Shown: one piece after another, positions 1-5,017 of the stretch
Layout: each line of letters begins with the position of its first letter
How positions within the stretch are numbered: the stretch's first letter is position 1
Source: an uncultured Eubacteriales bacterium
GTDB taxonomy: Bacteria; Bacillota; Clostridia; Christensenellales; Aristaeellaceae
Assembly (NCBI GenBank): GCA_900553295.1
Contig: USCR01000121.1
Span: 1-7,145 of the forward strand
DNA length: 7,145 nucleotides
Direction: 5' to 3'
Position numbers and translations under genes: made by a program
The notes under the pieces: generated by a model
What the model was told of the DNA's origin: nothing
The model's database searches: none
The model's input: the letters and a program-made list of their open reading frames with translations, nothing else

Positions 1-143
1 TCGCCTCTGCGGAGGCGACCAAAGGGCTTTCCGATCGCCCTTTGGAAACCTTCGGCCCCATGCTTGTTGAAGCTCTTCCAAGCTAAGAAGCCAAAGGTCT
101 TTTCTTCTTTCCTCTCAATGAAAAAGCGCGTCTTTTACAGTCC
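1..143 (+). repeat. Structured intergenic repeat, copy 1 (left end cut by window)
   Basis: This stretch aligns with 2518-2664 in the same orientation. Over the first ~70 nt there are only five substitutions and one indel. The second half is diverged but alignable. Visible stems are P2 at 1-7/12-18 (loop TGCG), P3 CCAAAGGGC/GCCCTTTGG at 19-27/37-45, P4 GCTTG/CAAGC at 62-66/79-83, P5 AAGAAG/CTTCTT at 85-90/104-109 and P6 AAAAG/CTTTT at 122-126/132-136. AACCTTC at 47-53 is the right arm of the outer stem P1, whose left arm lies outside the window. No convincing protein is encoded; the ORF at 64-252 has no ribosome binding site and runs through two terminator hairpins. Family identity is unknown; it could be a MITE/REP-like element or a small RNA. 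Confidence 0.8.
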
Positions 144-148
144 CCTGC

Positions 149-177
149 ACCACCACCCTAGCTGGTGGTTTTCTTTT
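149..177 (+). terminator. Intrinsic terminator after repeat copy 1
   Basis: The stem ACCACCA (149-155) pairs with TGGTGGT (163-169) across a 7-nt loop, and is followed by TTTTCTTTT. It directly follows the repeat and would stop plus-strand transcription passing through it. Confidence 0.65.
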
Positions 178-183
178 CGCAAT

Positions 184-219
184 AAAAGCGCCCCCCGCAC
201 CATTTCGTGCGAGGAGCGC
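184..219 (-). terminator. Intrinsic terminator of the yugP-like gene
   Basis: Read on the minus strand, GCGCTCCTCGCAC (219-207) pairs with GTGCGGGGGGCGC (200-188) through 13 pairs including two G-U wobbles, with a 6-nt loop, then TTTTATT. It starts 29 bp beyond the stop codon of the peptidase gene. A T-rich tract also follows on the plus strand (221-225), so it may work weakly both ways, although that strand has two A-C mismatches in the stem. Confidence 0.85.
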
Positions 220-248
220 CTTTTTCTCTTCTTTTCCACAAGAAACCA

Positions 249-929
249 TTAGTCCCGGTTCCGGGCAATAATCAGCAACCGCAGCAAAGAAAGAATGCTG
301 GTCACCGCAGCAGCCACATAGGTCAGCGCGGCAGCGGAGAGCACCGCTTTTACGGCAGGCTCTTCCTCCCGGGTGATGTATCCACCCTGGCTGAGCATGG
401 CAATCGCACGGCTGCTGGCGTTGAACTCCACAGGCAAAGTAATCAGGGAAAACACCACCGACAGCGCAAAGCAGAAAATGCCCAGATAAATCAACGGTTG
501 CCAGCTGAAAATAATCCCCAGCAGAAACAGCGGAAAATACGCGTTGGAGCCAAAGTTCACCAGAGGCACCACCGCAGTACGCAACCGCATGGGCGCGTAG
601 CCCTCCATCTTCTGCATGGCGTGACCCGCCTCATGGGCGGCAATGCCCAGGGCCGCAATGGACGTGGAGCCATACACCCCCTGGGACAGGGCAAGGGTCT
701 CCGTGGCGGGATTGTAGTGGTCCGTGAGGTTGCCGCTCACGGAAGTTACCTCCACCGCATTGTTCCCATTGCGGCGGAGCAGGTCGGCCACCACCTGGCT
801 GGCAGGCCGCCCCAGCTGCGAGGGTACGCGGCTGTACTTGCTATATGCACCATTCACCTTTGCCTGGGCCCATATGCCCAGAATCAGGCCGGGAATCAGC
901 AACAGATACGTCCAATCCCAGAAAAACAT
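249..929 (-). CDS. YugP-type zinc-dependent membrane peptidase
   Basis: This 226-residue protein is a full-length member of the YugP-like neutral zinc metallopeptidase family. An N-terminal membrane helix covers residues 6-22. The zincin motif HEAGH is at 99-103 (zinc ligands His99 and His103, catalytic Glu100). LPVEFNAS at 165-172 probably supplies the third ligand, Glu168. The DHYNP segment (70-74) is also characteristic of the family. Two hydrophobic stretches (about 132-164) precede the third ligand and another lies at the C-terminus (about 196-221), so the catalytic site should lie at the membrane. The start is fixed by AGGAGGTG seven bases before ATG. Substrates are not known for the family; a role in membrane protein turnover or stress is inference. 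It lies 110 bp downstream of a co-oriented small membrane protein gene and probably also has its own promoter. Confidence 0.9.
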   Translation of the reverse strand: MFFWDWTYLLLIPGLILGIWAQAKVNGAYSKYSRVPSQLGRPASQVVADLLRRNGNNAVEVTSVSGNLTDHYNPATETLALSQGVYGSTSIAALGIAAHEAGHAMQKMEGYAPMRLRTAVVPLVNFGSNAYFPLFLLGIIFSWQPLIYLGIFCFALSVVFSLITLPVEFNASSRAIAMLSQGGYITREEEPAVKAVLSAAALTYVAAAVTSILSLLRLLIIARNRD

Positions 930-978
930 AGGATTTCACCTCCTGAATCAGCGCTTCCTGAAAAGGAAACGTTGATTT

Positions 979-1007
979 AGCATACCGCATATGCGGGCGC
1001 TGCGCAA
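979..1007 (-). promoter_or_regulatory. Candidate sigma-A-type promoter for the yugP-like gene
   Basis: On the minus strand, TTGCGC (1007-1002) and TATGCT (984-979) are separated by exactly 17 bp, about 50 bp before the peptidase start codon. The -35 box matches TTGACA only partly. This is a by-eye prediction. Confidence 0.4.
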
Positions 1008-1039
1008 GGGCATTTGGCGGAAGTGTCCAAAAAAATGTC

Positions 1040-1273
1040 TCAAAACCTTTCTTTTCCGTCCCTGGGATGCTTCCGCTGGTGTTCCCGCACCAGCTGCACA
1101 ATCAGCATGCCCAGCAACACCGCCGAGAGCACCACTCCCAGCAGAAACAGCCAAAAGCTTGCCTGCTTTACTTCCAAAAAAAGGCATATCAGTCCAGCCA
1201 GCCATACCAGGCCAATCAGGCTGCACAGCTTGCTTCCCGCAAGCAGCAGATTTCCCCGGCCACGCTTAGGCAT
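1040..1273 (-). CDS. Small hypothetical membrane protein (two helices)
   Basis: This 77-residue protein is not assigned to a known family. It has a basic start (MPKRGRG), two hydrophobic segments at about 16-34 and 39-62, and a strongly charged tail (REHQRKHPRDGKERF). That pattern predicts a helical hairpin in the membrane with both ends cytoplasmic by the positive-inside rule. The ATG at 1273 is chosen over an in-frame ATG at 1300 because AAAGGAGG lies 10 bases before it, inside the longer version. It is co-oriented with and upstream of the yugP-like gene, so they may be co-transcribed; a functional link is inference only. Confidence 0.65.
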   Translation of the reverse strand: MPKRGRGNLLLAGSKLCSLIGLVWLAGLICLFLEVKQASFWLFLLGVVLSAVLLGMLIVQLVREHQRKHPRDGKERF

Positions 1274-1334
1274 CGCGTGCGCCCCTCCTTTGCATTTCAC
1301 CCAGCGCCCCTGGCATGGCGCGCCGCTCCCTTAA

Positions 1335-1362
1335 GCATGCCCTGGAGCACTGCCGGGCATGC
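1335..1362. repeat. Perfect 8-bp inverted repeat in the leader of the small membrane protein gene
   Basis: GCATGCCC (1335-1342) and GGGCATGC (1355-1362) form a perfect inverted repeat with a 12-nt spacer, 62 bp upstream of the start codon at 1273. It has no T-tract on either side. It could be an operator or a leader RNA hairpin. Confidence 0.45.
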
Positions 1363-1397
1363 GTTCCGGCGCGGTTCCCTTCCAGCAGCGCAAGGAT

Positions 1398-1406
1398 ATT
1401 GTAGCA
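1398..1406 (-). promoter_or_regulatory. Candidate extended -10 promoter for the small membrane protein gene
   Basis: On the minus strand the sequence reads TGCTACAAT, an extended -10 element (TG-N-TACAAT) with no good -35 box. Transcription would start about 115 nt before the ATG at 1273 and include the inverted repeat at 1335-1362. Confidence 0.35.
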
Positions 1407-1555
1407 AATTTTTCCGCACTTTGGAAGCGGATGGACGCGATCTTTTCTTTTTTTCTGGCAGGAAAAGGAATTCCTTGCCGCGAATGAAATAAACATAGAT
1501 AAAAAGGTTGTTATTCCGCCAGAAACGATAATTGAACAGAAAGGGGCCCGTATTT
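1407..1555. other. AT-rich part of the divergent intergenic region
   Basis: The complete intergenic region between the divergent genes is 1274-1555. This AT-rich part has a perfect 12-bp palindrome, AAGGAATTCCTT (1465-1476), that could be an operator. GATAAT (1527-1532) resembles a -10 box for the EAL gene, but no -35 box lies at a proper distance. AAAGGGG (1540-1546) is the ribosome binding site of the EAL gene. Confidence 0.4.
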
Positions 1556-2338
1556 ATGAACCATTCCGCCATACGCGACCTGATTTTGAGCAATGCCTTC
1601 GAGCTCTTTGGCCAACCCAAGTGGACCTTTGGCAAACAGACATGCAATACCTACGAGGTGTTTGCCGAGCGTGTACGCATGGAAGATGGAGAAAATATTC
1701 CTGCCTGGCCGGTGCTGGATCTGATCGAGCGGGACGAAGCGCTGACGCTGCTGTTCTCCGGCTGGTTTCTGGGTACGGCCATGCGCTCCGCGGTAACGCT
1801 TACGGAGCAGACCGATTCCAACGTGACCCTCTCCATGAACCTGCTGCCCCTTTATGCCAATATGGACAGCTATGTGGAGGAGGTCAAGCGGCATCTGGAG
1901 CTTACGGGACTAAACCCCAGGAAAATGCAGTTTGAGCTTAGCGAGGCGCAAAACCTTTCCCGCAAGGGCATTGAAAATCTCAATTACCTCCATGATGAGC
2001 TGGGGGTGGGGCTGCTGCTGGCCAACTTCGGCACCGGCCATAGCAATATCGATCTGCTGCGGGAGGTGCACTTCGACGGCGTGGAGCTGGACCGCTCCTT
2101 TGCCGCCCATGTACCCGAGGACGACCAGACCTGCCGGTTGATTGTAGCCATCCAGCACTTCGCCGACGCCCTGGACCTTACCGTGTGCGTCAAGGGCATT
2201 GAAAATCACGAGCAATTTGAATTCTTCGACGAATTGGACTGCTTCAAGGGGCAGGGGTATTTCATCGGCAAGCCCATGCCCTTGGAGGAGCTGAAGGACT
2301 ACATCCTGAAATACGCGGTGCGTCGCGGGCACATCTGA
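1556..2338 (+). CDS. Stand-alone degenerate EAL-domain protein, probably non-catalytic
   Basis: The 260-residue protein is almost entirely one EAL domain (the cyclic di-GMP phosphodiesterase fold), with no transmembrane segment, GGDEF or PAS part. Fold landmarks are TYEVFAERV (32-40, the EAL position, Glu34 kept), LSMNLLP (92-98, Asn95 kept), FELSE (126-130, Glu127 kept), ANFGTG (156-161), VELD (176-179), VKGIE (212-216) and KGQGYFIGKP (231-240, Gln233 kept). Against the active-site set known from RocR and TBD1265, the two Asp of DDFGTG are Ala156 and Asn157, the Lys of KxD is Glu177, and the first Glu of EGVE is Lys213. With those metal-binding and catalytic positions lost, hydrolysis is unlikely; cyclic di-GMP binding or protein-protein contact, as in YdiV-like proteins, is inferred. 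The ATG at 1556 is preferred to the upstream TTG at 1532, as AAAGGGG precedes it at 9 bases. It is monocistronic. Confidence 0.85.
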   Translation: MNHSAIRDLILSNAFELFGQPKWTFGKQTCNTYEVFAERVRMEDGENIPAWPVLDLIERDEALTLLFSGWFLGTAMRSAVTLTEQTDSNVTLSMNLLPLYANMDSYVEEVKRHLELTGLNPRKMQFELSEAQNLSRKGIENLNYLHDELGVGLLLANFGTGHSNIDLLREVHFDGVELDRSFAAHVPEDDQTCRLIVAIQHFADALDLTVCVKGIENHEQFEFFDELDCFKGQGYFIGKPMPLEELKDYILKYAVRRGHI

Positions 2339-2510
2339 CCACCCCAGAAGCAAGCGGGACATCCCCGTGGAAGCGGCACCGACACCCCTGATCGCCTATC
2401 CTGTTCCCGGCATTGTGCCCCGGCCTTTGTGCGGCCGGGGCACCAGAGCGTTGACAAAGTATTTTGCTCCATCTTTTTTACAAAGTGCGTAATACGTGCT
2501 TGCAAGCGCA
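2339..2510. other. Intergenic spacer before repeat copy 2
   Basis: No gene is seen. It contains a GC-rich hairpin (2415-2443) and a consensus -35 hexamer TTGACA at 2451-2456 on the plus strand. The only -10-like box near 18 bp is TTTTTA (2475-2480), so a promoter transcribing the repeat is possible but weakly supported. Confidence 0.4.
2415..2443. repeat. GC-rich hairpin, left member of a 28-bp direct repeat
   Basis: GTGCCCCGGCC (2415-2425) pairs perfectly with GGCCGGGGCAC (2433-2443) across a 7-nt loop. Positions 2415-2442 are identical to 2665-2692. There is no following T-tract, so despite its place 77 bp after the EAL gene it is not a classic intrinsic terminator. Confidence 0.8.
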
Positions 2511-2664
2511 GAAGGTTTCGCGCCTGCGGGCGCGACCAAAGGGCTTTCCGGTCGCCCTTTGGAAACCTTCGGCCCCCATGCTTGTTGGTATTTCTACAAG
2601 GGAAGAAACCGAGAATTTCTTCTTCAGTGTTTCAGCTTGAAAAAGCACGCCTTTTTCGCAGTCC
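2511..2664 (+). repeat. Structured intergenic repeat, copy 2 (complete)
   Basis: The 5' part forms a nearly perfect three-way junction. P1 is GAAGGTT/AACCTTC (2511-2517/2564-2570). P2 is TCGCGCC/GGCGCGA (2518-2524/2529-2535) with loop TGCG. P3 is CCAAAGGGC/GCCCTTTGG (2536-2544/2554-2562) with a 9-nt loop. Only A2563 is unpaired at the junction. Three hairpins follow: P4 CTTGT/ACAAG (2581-2585/2596-2600), P5 GAAGAAA/TTTCTTC (2602-2608/2616-2622) and P6 GAAAAAG/CTTTTTC (2639-2645/2651-2657). It matches copy 1 at 1-143 in the same orientation. No ORF in it has both a ribosome binding site and recognisable protein character. Function and family are unknown. Confidence 0.82.
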
Positions 2665-2706
2665 GTGCCCCGGCCTTTGTGCGGCCGGGGCATGTTTTGT
2701 TTTCCG
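2665..2706 (+). terminator. Terminator-like hairpin after repeat copy 2 (right member of the direct repeat)
   Basis: A stem TGCCCCGGCC/GGCCGGGGCA (2666-2675/2683-2692), identical to the hairpin at 2415-2442, is followed here by a T-rich run TGTTTTGTTTT (2693-2703). It would end plus-strand transcription coming through the repeat and insulate the gene at 2744. Confidence 0.6.
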
Positions 2707-2743
2707 CGGGCATAAGCTCACAGGGCAAAGGTAGGTGCAACGC

Positions 2744-2986
2744 ATGACCCTCAGCGAGCTAAAGGCCAAGGACGTGGTGAACACCGTGGACGGGCGATGC
2801 ATCGGCAAGCCCATGGACCTGGAATTCGACCCCGTGGACGGGCGCGTGACGGCCCTGGTGGTTCCCGGGGAATTCAGCCTCATCCAACTCCTTCGGGGCG
2901 AAAAGTGCGGCATTGTCATTCCCTGGGGCAACATCTGCAAAATCGGGGATGATGTCATCCTGGTGGACCTTACCGGCATCCTATAA
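2744..2986 (+). CDS. YlmC/YmxH-family PRC-barrel protein
   Basis: The 80-residue protein fits the small PRC-barrel family annotated as YlmC/YmxH sporulation proteins. It begins MTLSELKAKDVVN (1-13), continues VDGRCIGKPMDLEFD (15-29) and ends with IPWGNICKIGDDVILVDL (59-76), the family's characteristic C-terminal beta segment. Family length is about 80-90 residues, so this is complete. The ATG at 2744 is favoured over GTG at 2735 because AAAGGTAGG lies 8 bases before it and would be partly inside the longer version. The molecular role of the family is poorly defined; its members are linked to sporulation in Firmicutes, so presence here hints at a spore-forming lineage. It stands alone between the repeat and a convergent gene. 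Confidence 0.85.
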   Translation: MTLSELKAKDVVNTVDGRCIGKPMDLEFDPVDGRVTALVVPGEFSLIQLLRGEKCGIVIPWGNICKIGDDVILVDLTGIL

Positions 2987-2997
2987 GGGCGCCGCCA

Positions 2998-4626
2998 CTA
3001 GCGCAGGGCCCGGTACTCCGCCAGGCAGGCGTCATACGCCTGCTCCAGCTGCGCTTTTTCTCCCGGCGCGGCGGCGCTTATACGCCCGATCAGCTCGGTC
3101 ATGCGCATTTGCAGGGCGCTGCGGCGCAGGGCTGCATCCGCCTGGGGAGACGCCCGCTTCTCCTCCTCCCAGGCATCCAGGGTACCGTTGAACACCTGCG
3201 CCCGGCCCTCCTGCAAAAACAGCAGACGGGTGGCCGTGTGCCGCACAAAGGCCTGGTCATGGCTGACCAGCAGCACCGTGCCGGGATACTCCCCCAGCAT
3301 GCGCTCCAGCGCGCGCAGGGACGGCAGGTCCAGGTAATTGGTGGGTTCGTCCAGCACCAGCACATTGCAATCCGAGAGGATCAGCTGGCACAGGCAGAGC
3401 TTCATTTTCTCTCCCCCGGAGAGCAGCCCCGCCTGCTTGTCCCAGCAGGTTTTGGGCAGGAGCATGCGGTTGAGCACGGTGCGCACCACGTCCTCCCGCT
3501 GAACGGCGCGCAGGCGGGCGTTTTCCAGCACCGTGTGCTGGGGCAGCAGGGTGGAAAGATCCTGGTTCAGAAACCCCAGGCGCGCCTGGGGCGAGCATTG
3601 TATGCCCGCATACCCCTGGGCAATCAGCCCCAGCAGGGTGCTTTTTCCGCTGCCGTTGCGCCCCAGCAGGGCCATTTTGTCCCCATTTTCCAGGGTAAAA
3701 CTGATCTCCTTCAGCAGGTCCGGCGTGTGCGGGTAGCCAAAGTGCAGTTTTTTCACCTGCAATACGGTTTTGCTTCGAGGCGGATGGGTCAGGGAGAAGT
3801 CCAGCTGCATGGGCGGAATCTCCCGCACCTGCTCCACCTTTTCCAGCTTTTCCAGACGGCTTTGCAGGGCCTTGCGCTGCCTGTCGATGGTTTTCTTCCC
3901 TTTTTGGTCCCCCATTTTATGGAGGCGGGCCTCGCTGTTGCCCATGCGGCGGGGCGCCTTGCGCACCTGGGCGCTTTGGGCACGCAGTTCCTGGGCCGCC
4001 TCCTCCAGGTGGCGTTTTTCCCGCAGGTATTGTTCCCGGGCGCGGGTCTGGGTAAGCTTCTCCAATTCCTGTGCCTGTTCAAAGGCGGTATAGTTTCCGT
4101 CATAGCATCGCAGCCCGCCGCCTTCCAGGTACCAGATGCGGTTGCACAGCCGGTCCAGCAGCTCCCGGTCATGGCTGACCAGCACAAAGGTCTCCTGCTG
4201 GCGAAGTTTTTCTTCCAGCAGCCTGCATCCCGGCAGGTCCAGGTTAGCGGTGGGTTCGTCCAGGAGCAGAAGCCGCGCGCCAAAGGGGATGCGGCTCAGG
4301 CGCATGCGGGTAATCTCGCCCCCGCTGCACGCCGCCCGGTCCTCCAGTTTGCCCACCCCAAAGTTCCGGCGGCTCTCCCCGGTGGATTCCCCCGCGCCCA
4401 GGCCAAACTGGGGCGCATAGCCCAGGTCGCAGCCGCGCCGTACCTGCCCCCCGTCGCAGGGGCGGCAGCCGGCCAGCACCTGCAGCAGTGTGGATTTGCC
4501 ACAGCCGTTTTGTCCAATCAACCCGATTCGGTCCCCGGCATAGACCGTCAGGCGCGGAATGGTAAACAGCGTCCGGTCCCCCAGGGAAACGGACATCTCC
4601 ATGCCTTCCAGCAGCGGTTCATACAT
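2998..4626 (-). CDS. ABC-F ATPase, VmlR/Vga-like ribosome-acting subgroup
   Basis: This 542-residue protein has two ABC ATPase domains in tandem and no membrane segments, so it is a soluble ABC-F protein. Domain 1 has Walker A GQNGCGKST (38-46), signature SGGE (101-104), Walker B LLLLDEP (119-125) and H-switch His152. Domain 2 has Walker A GRNGSGKST (322-330), signature SGGE (403-406), Walker B VLVLDEP (422-428) and His456. Both catalytic Glu (124, 427) are present. The interdomain linker (about 180-288) is charged and coiled-coil-like, with KAPRRMGNSEARLHKM at 223-238, a hallmark of the Vga/VmlR/Lsa/CplR-type proteins that enter the ribosomal E site and displace antibiotics from the peptidyl transferase centre. 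No arm insertion is seen in domain 1, and a C-terminal helical extension (about 490-542) is present. GGAGGTG sits 9 bases before ATG. Drug spectrum (lincosamide, pleuromutilin, streptogramin A type) is inference; a translation-factor role is the alternative. Confidence 0.9.
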   Translation of the reverse strand: MYEPLLEGMEMSVSLGDRTLFTIPRLTVYAGDRIGLIGQNGCGKSTLLQVLAGCRPCDGGQVRRGCDLGYAPQFGLGAGESTGESRRNFGVGKLEDRAACSGGEITRMRLSRIPFGARLLLLDEPTANLDLPGCRLLEEKLRQQETFVLVSHDRELLDRLCNRIWYLEGGGLRCYDGNYTAFEQAQELEKLTQTRAREQYLREKRHLEEAAQELRAQSAQVRKAPRRMGNSEARLHKMGDQKGKKTIDRQRKALQSRLEKLEKVEQVREIPPMQLDFSLTHPPRSKTVLQVKKLHFGYPHTPDLLKEISFTLENGDKMALLGRNGSGKSTLLGLIAQGYAGIQCSPQARLGFLNQDLSTLLPQHTVLENARLRAVQREDVVRTVLNRMLLPKTCWDKQAGLLSGGEKMKLCLCQLILSDCNVLVLDEPTNYLDLPSLRALERMLGEYPGTVLLVSHDQAFVRHTATRLLFLQEGRAQVFNGTLDAWEEEKRASPQADAALRRSALQMRMTELIGRISAAAPGEKAQLEQAYDACLAEYRALR

Positions 4627-4844
4627 ATTGTTTCACACCTCCATACGCGGAGGCAGACGGGCGGCAAAAAGCGGCTTTTTTGCCCATACAAAAAAGCAAG
4701 GTACCTCTCCATGCGCCGGTAAGCCTTCCGCGTAAAGCCACGACAAAGCACACGGCTCACCGCCGCAGGCTTTATCCTTCCTGTATGCTTACAAGCTTAC
4801 GCGTTACGCATGTTTCCGGTTTCCTTGCCCTTTCTTCTTTGATA
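4627..4844 (-). promoter_or_regulatory. Long 5' leader of the ABC-F gene, candidate ribosome-mediated attenuator
   Basis: Transcription from the promoter at 4851-4878 gives about 220 nt of leader. It contains a four-codon frame, ATG CGT AAC GCG TAA (4811-4797). Its last codon and stop form CGCGTAA (4803-4797), which pairs perfectly with TTACGCG (4735-4729). A second stem, CGGTGAGCC (4762-4754) with GGCTTACCG (4725-4717), crosses the first, so the two compete. Nearer the gene, GCTTTTTTG/CAAAAAAGC (4697-4689/4682-4674) competes with GGCAAAAA/TTTTTGCC (4684-4677/4670-4663). Many ABC-F resistance genes are known to be controlled by drug-stalled ribosomes on leader frames. No classic GC-stem-plus-U-tract terminator is obvious, and the small frame has only a weak ribosome binding site. 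Confidence 0.5.
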
Positions 4845-4850
4845 GCATGT

Positions 4851-4878
4851 ATTATAGCGCACTTTGGCCCTTTGTCAA
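4851..4878 (-). promoter_or_regulatory. Near-consensus housekeeping promoter for the ABC-F gene
   Basis: On the minus strand a perfect -35 TTGACA (4878-4873) and a perfect -10 TATAAT (4856-4851) are separated by 16 bp. Both hexamers match consensus fully, predicting strong constitutive initiation, with control expected later, in the leader. Confidence 0.88.
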
Positions 4879-4937
4879 GCCTGCTGTTCCGGCGCAGCGC
4901 CTTCTTCACAGGTTCTCCGTTATCCTGCCGGCATTCA

Positions 4938-4967
4938 CATACAGGGGTACCATGATCCATGGATAAT
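4938..4967 (+). promoter_or_regulatory. Candidate hcp promoter with overlapping palindrome
   Basis: GATAAT (4962-4967) is a good -10 box; the best -35 is CATACA (4938-4943) at 18 bp, matching only half of TTGACA. A perfect 10-bp palindrome ATCCATGGAT (4955-4964) overlaps the -10 and could be a regulator site. The regulator is not identifiable from sequence. Confidence 0.4.
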
Positions 4968-5017
4968 TTTCCTTCTTTTTGCAAAGCCTATCCTGCAAAA
5001 AGAACAGGAGGTTCCCT

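Noticed and set aside
64..252. 62-codon frame covering repeat copy 1
   Set aside because: It reads through a structured repeat and two terminators and has no counterpart in copy 2, where the frame is broken by an indel.
207..980. 257-codon plus-strand frame opposite the yugP-like gene
   Set aside because: It starts inside a terminator hairpin, has no ribosome binding site, and its product is Q/R/H-rich with no family character, while the minus strand has the HEAGH peptidase.
1506..1532. Sigma-28-like promoter (CGATAAT) before the EAL gene
   Set aside because: The -10-like word is present, but no TAAA -35 element lies at about 15 bp, and the closest TTG-type -35 (1508-1513) is only 13 bp away.
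1..2700. CRISPR array or insertion sequence
   Set aside because: Only two copies of the long repeat, 2.5 kb apart with genes between, so there is no spacer periodicity; no transposase or integrase gene is present in the window.
3109..4722. 537-codon open frame on the plus strand opposite the ABC-F gene
   Set aside because: The minus-strand product has complete Walker, signature and linker motifs and a good ribosome binding site. The antisense product is low complexity (rich in Q, A, G, H), matches no family, and has no ribosome binding site. It results from high-GC third positions.
4548..4760. Longer leader frame running from GTG 4760 across the ABC-F start
   Set aside because: Its only purine-rich site is about 15 bases from the GTG. 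It could be a leader frame that overlaps the gene, but no evidence sets it above chance.
4772..4984. 70-codon minus-strand frame over the ABC-F promoter
   Set aside because: It overlaps the consensus TTGACA/TATAAT promoter and the hcp upstream region, has no ribosome binding site, and its product is not recognisable.
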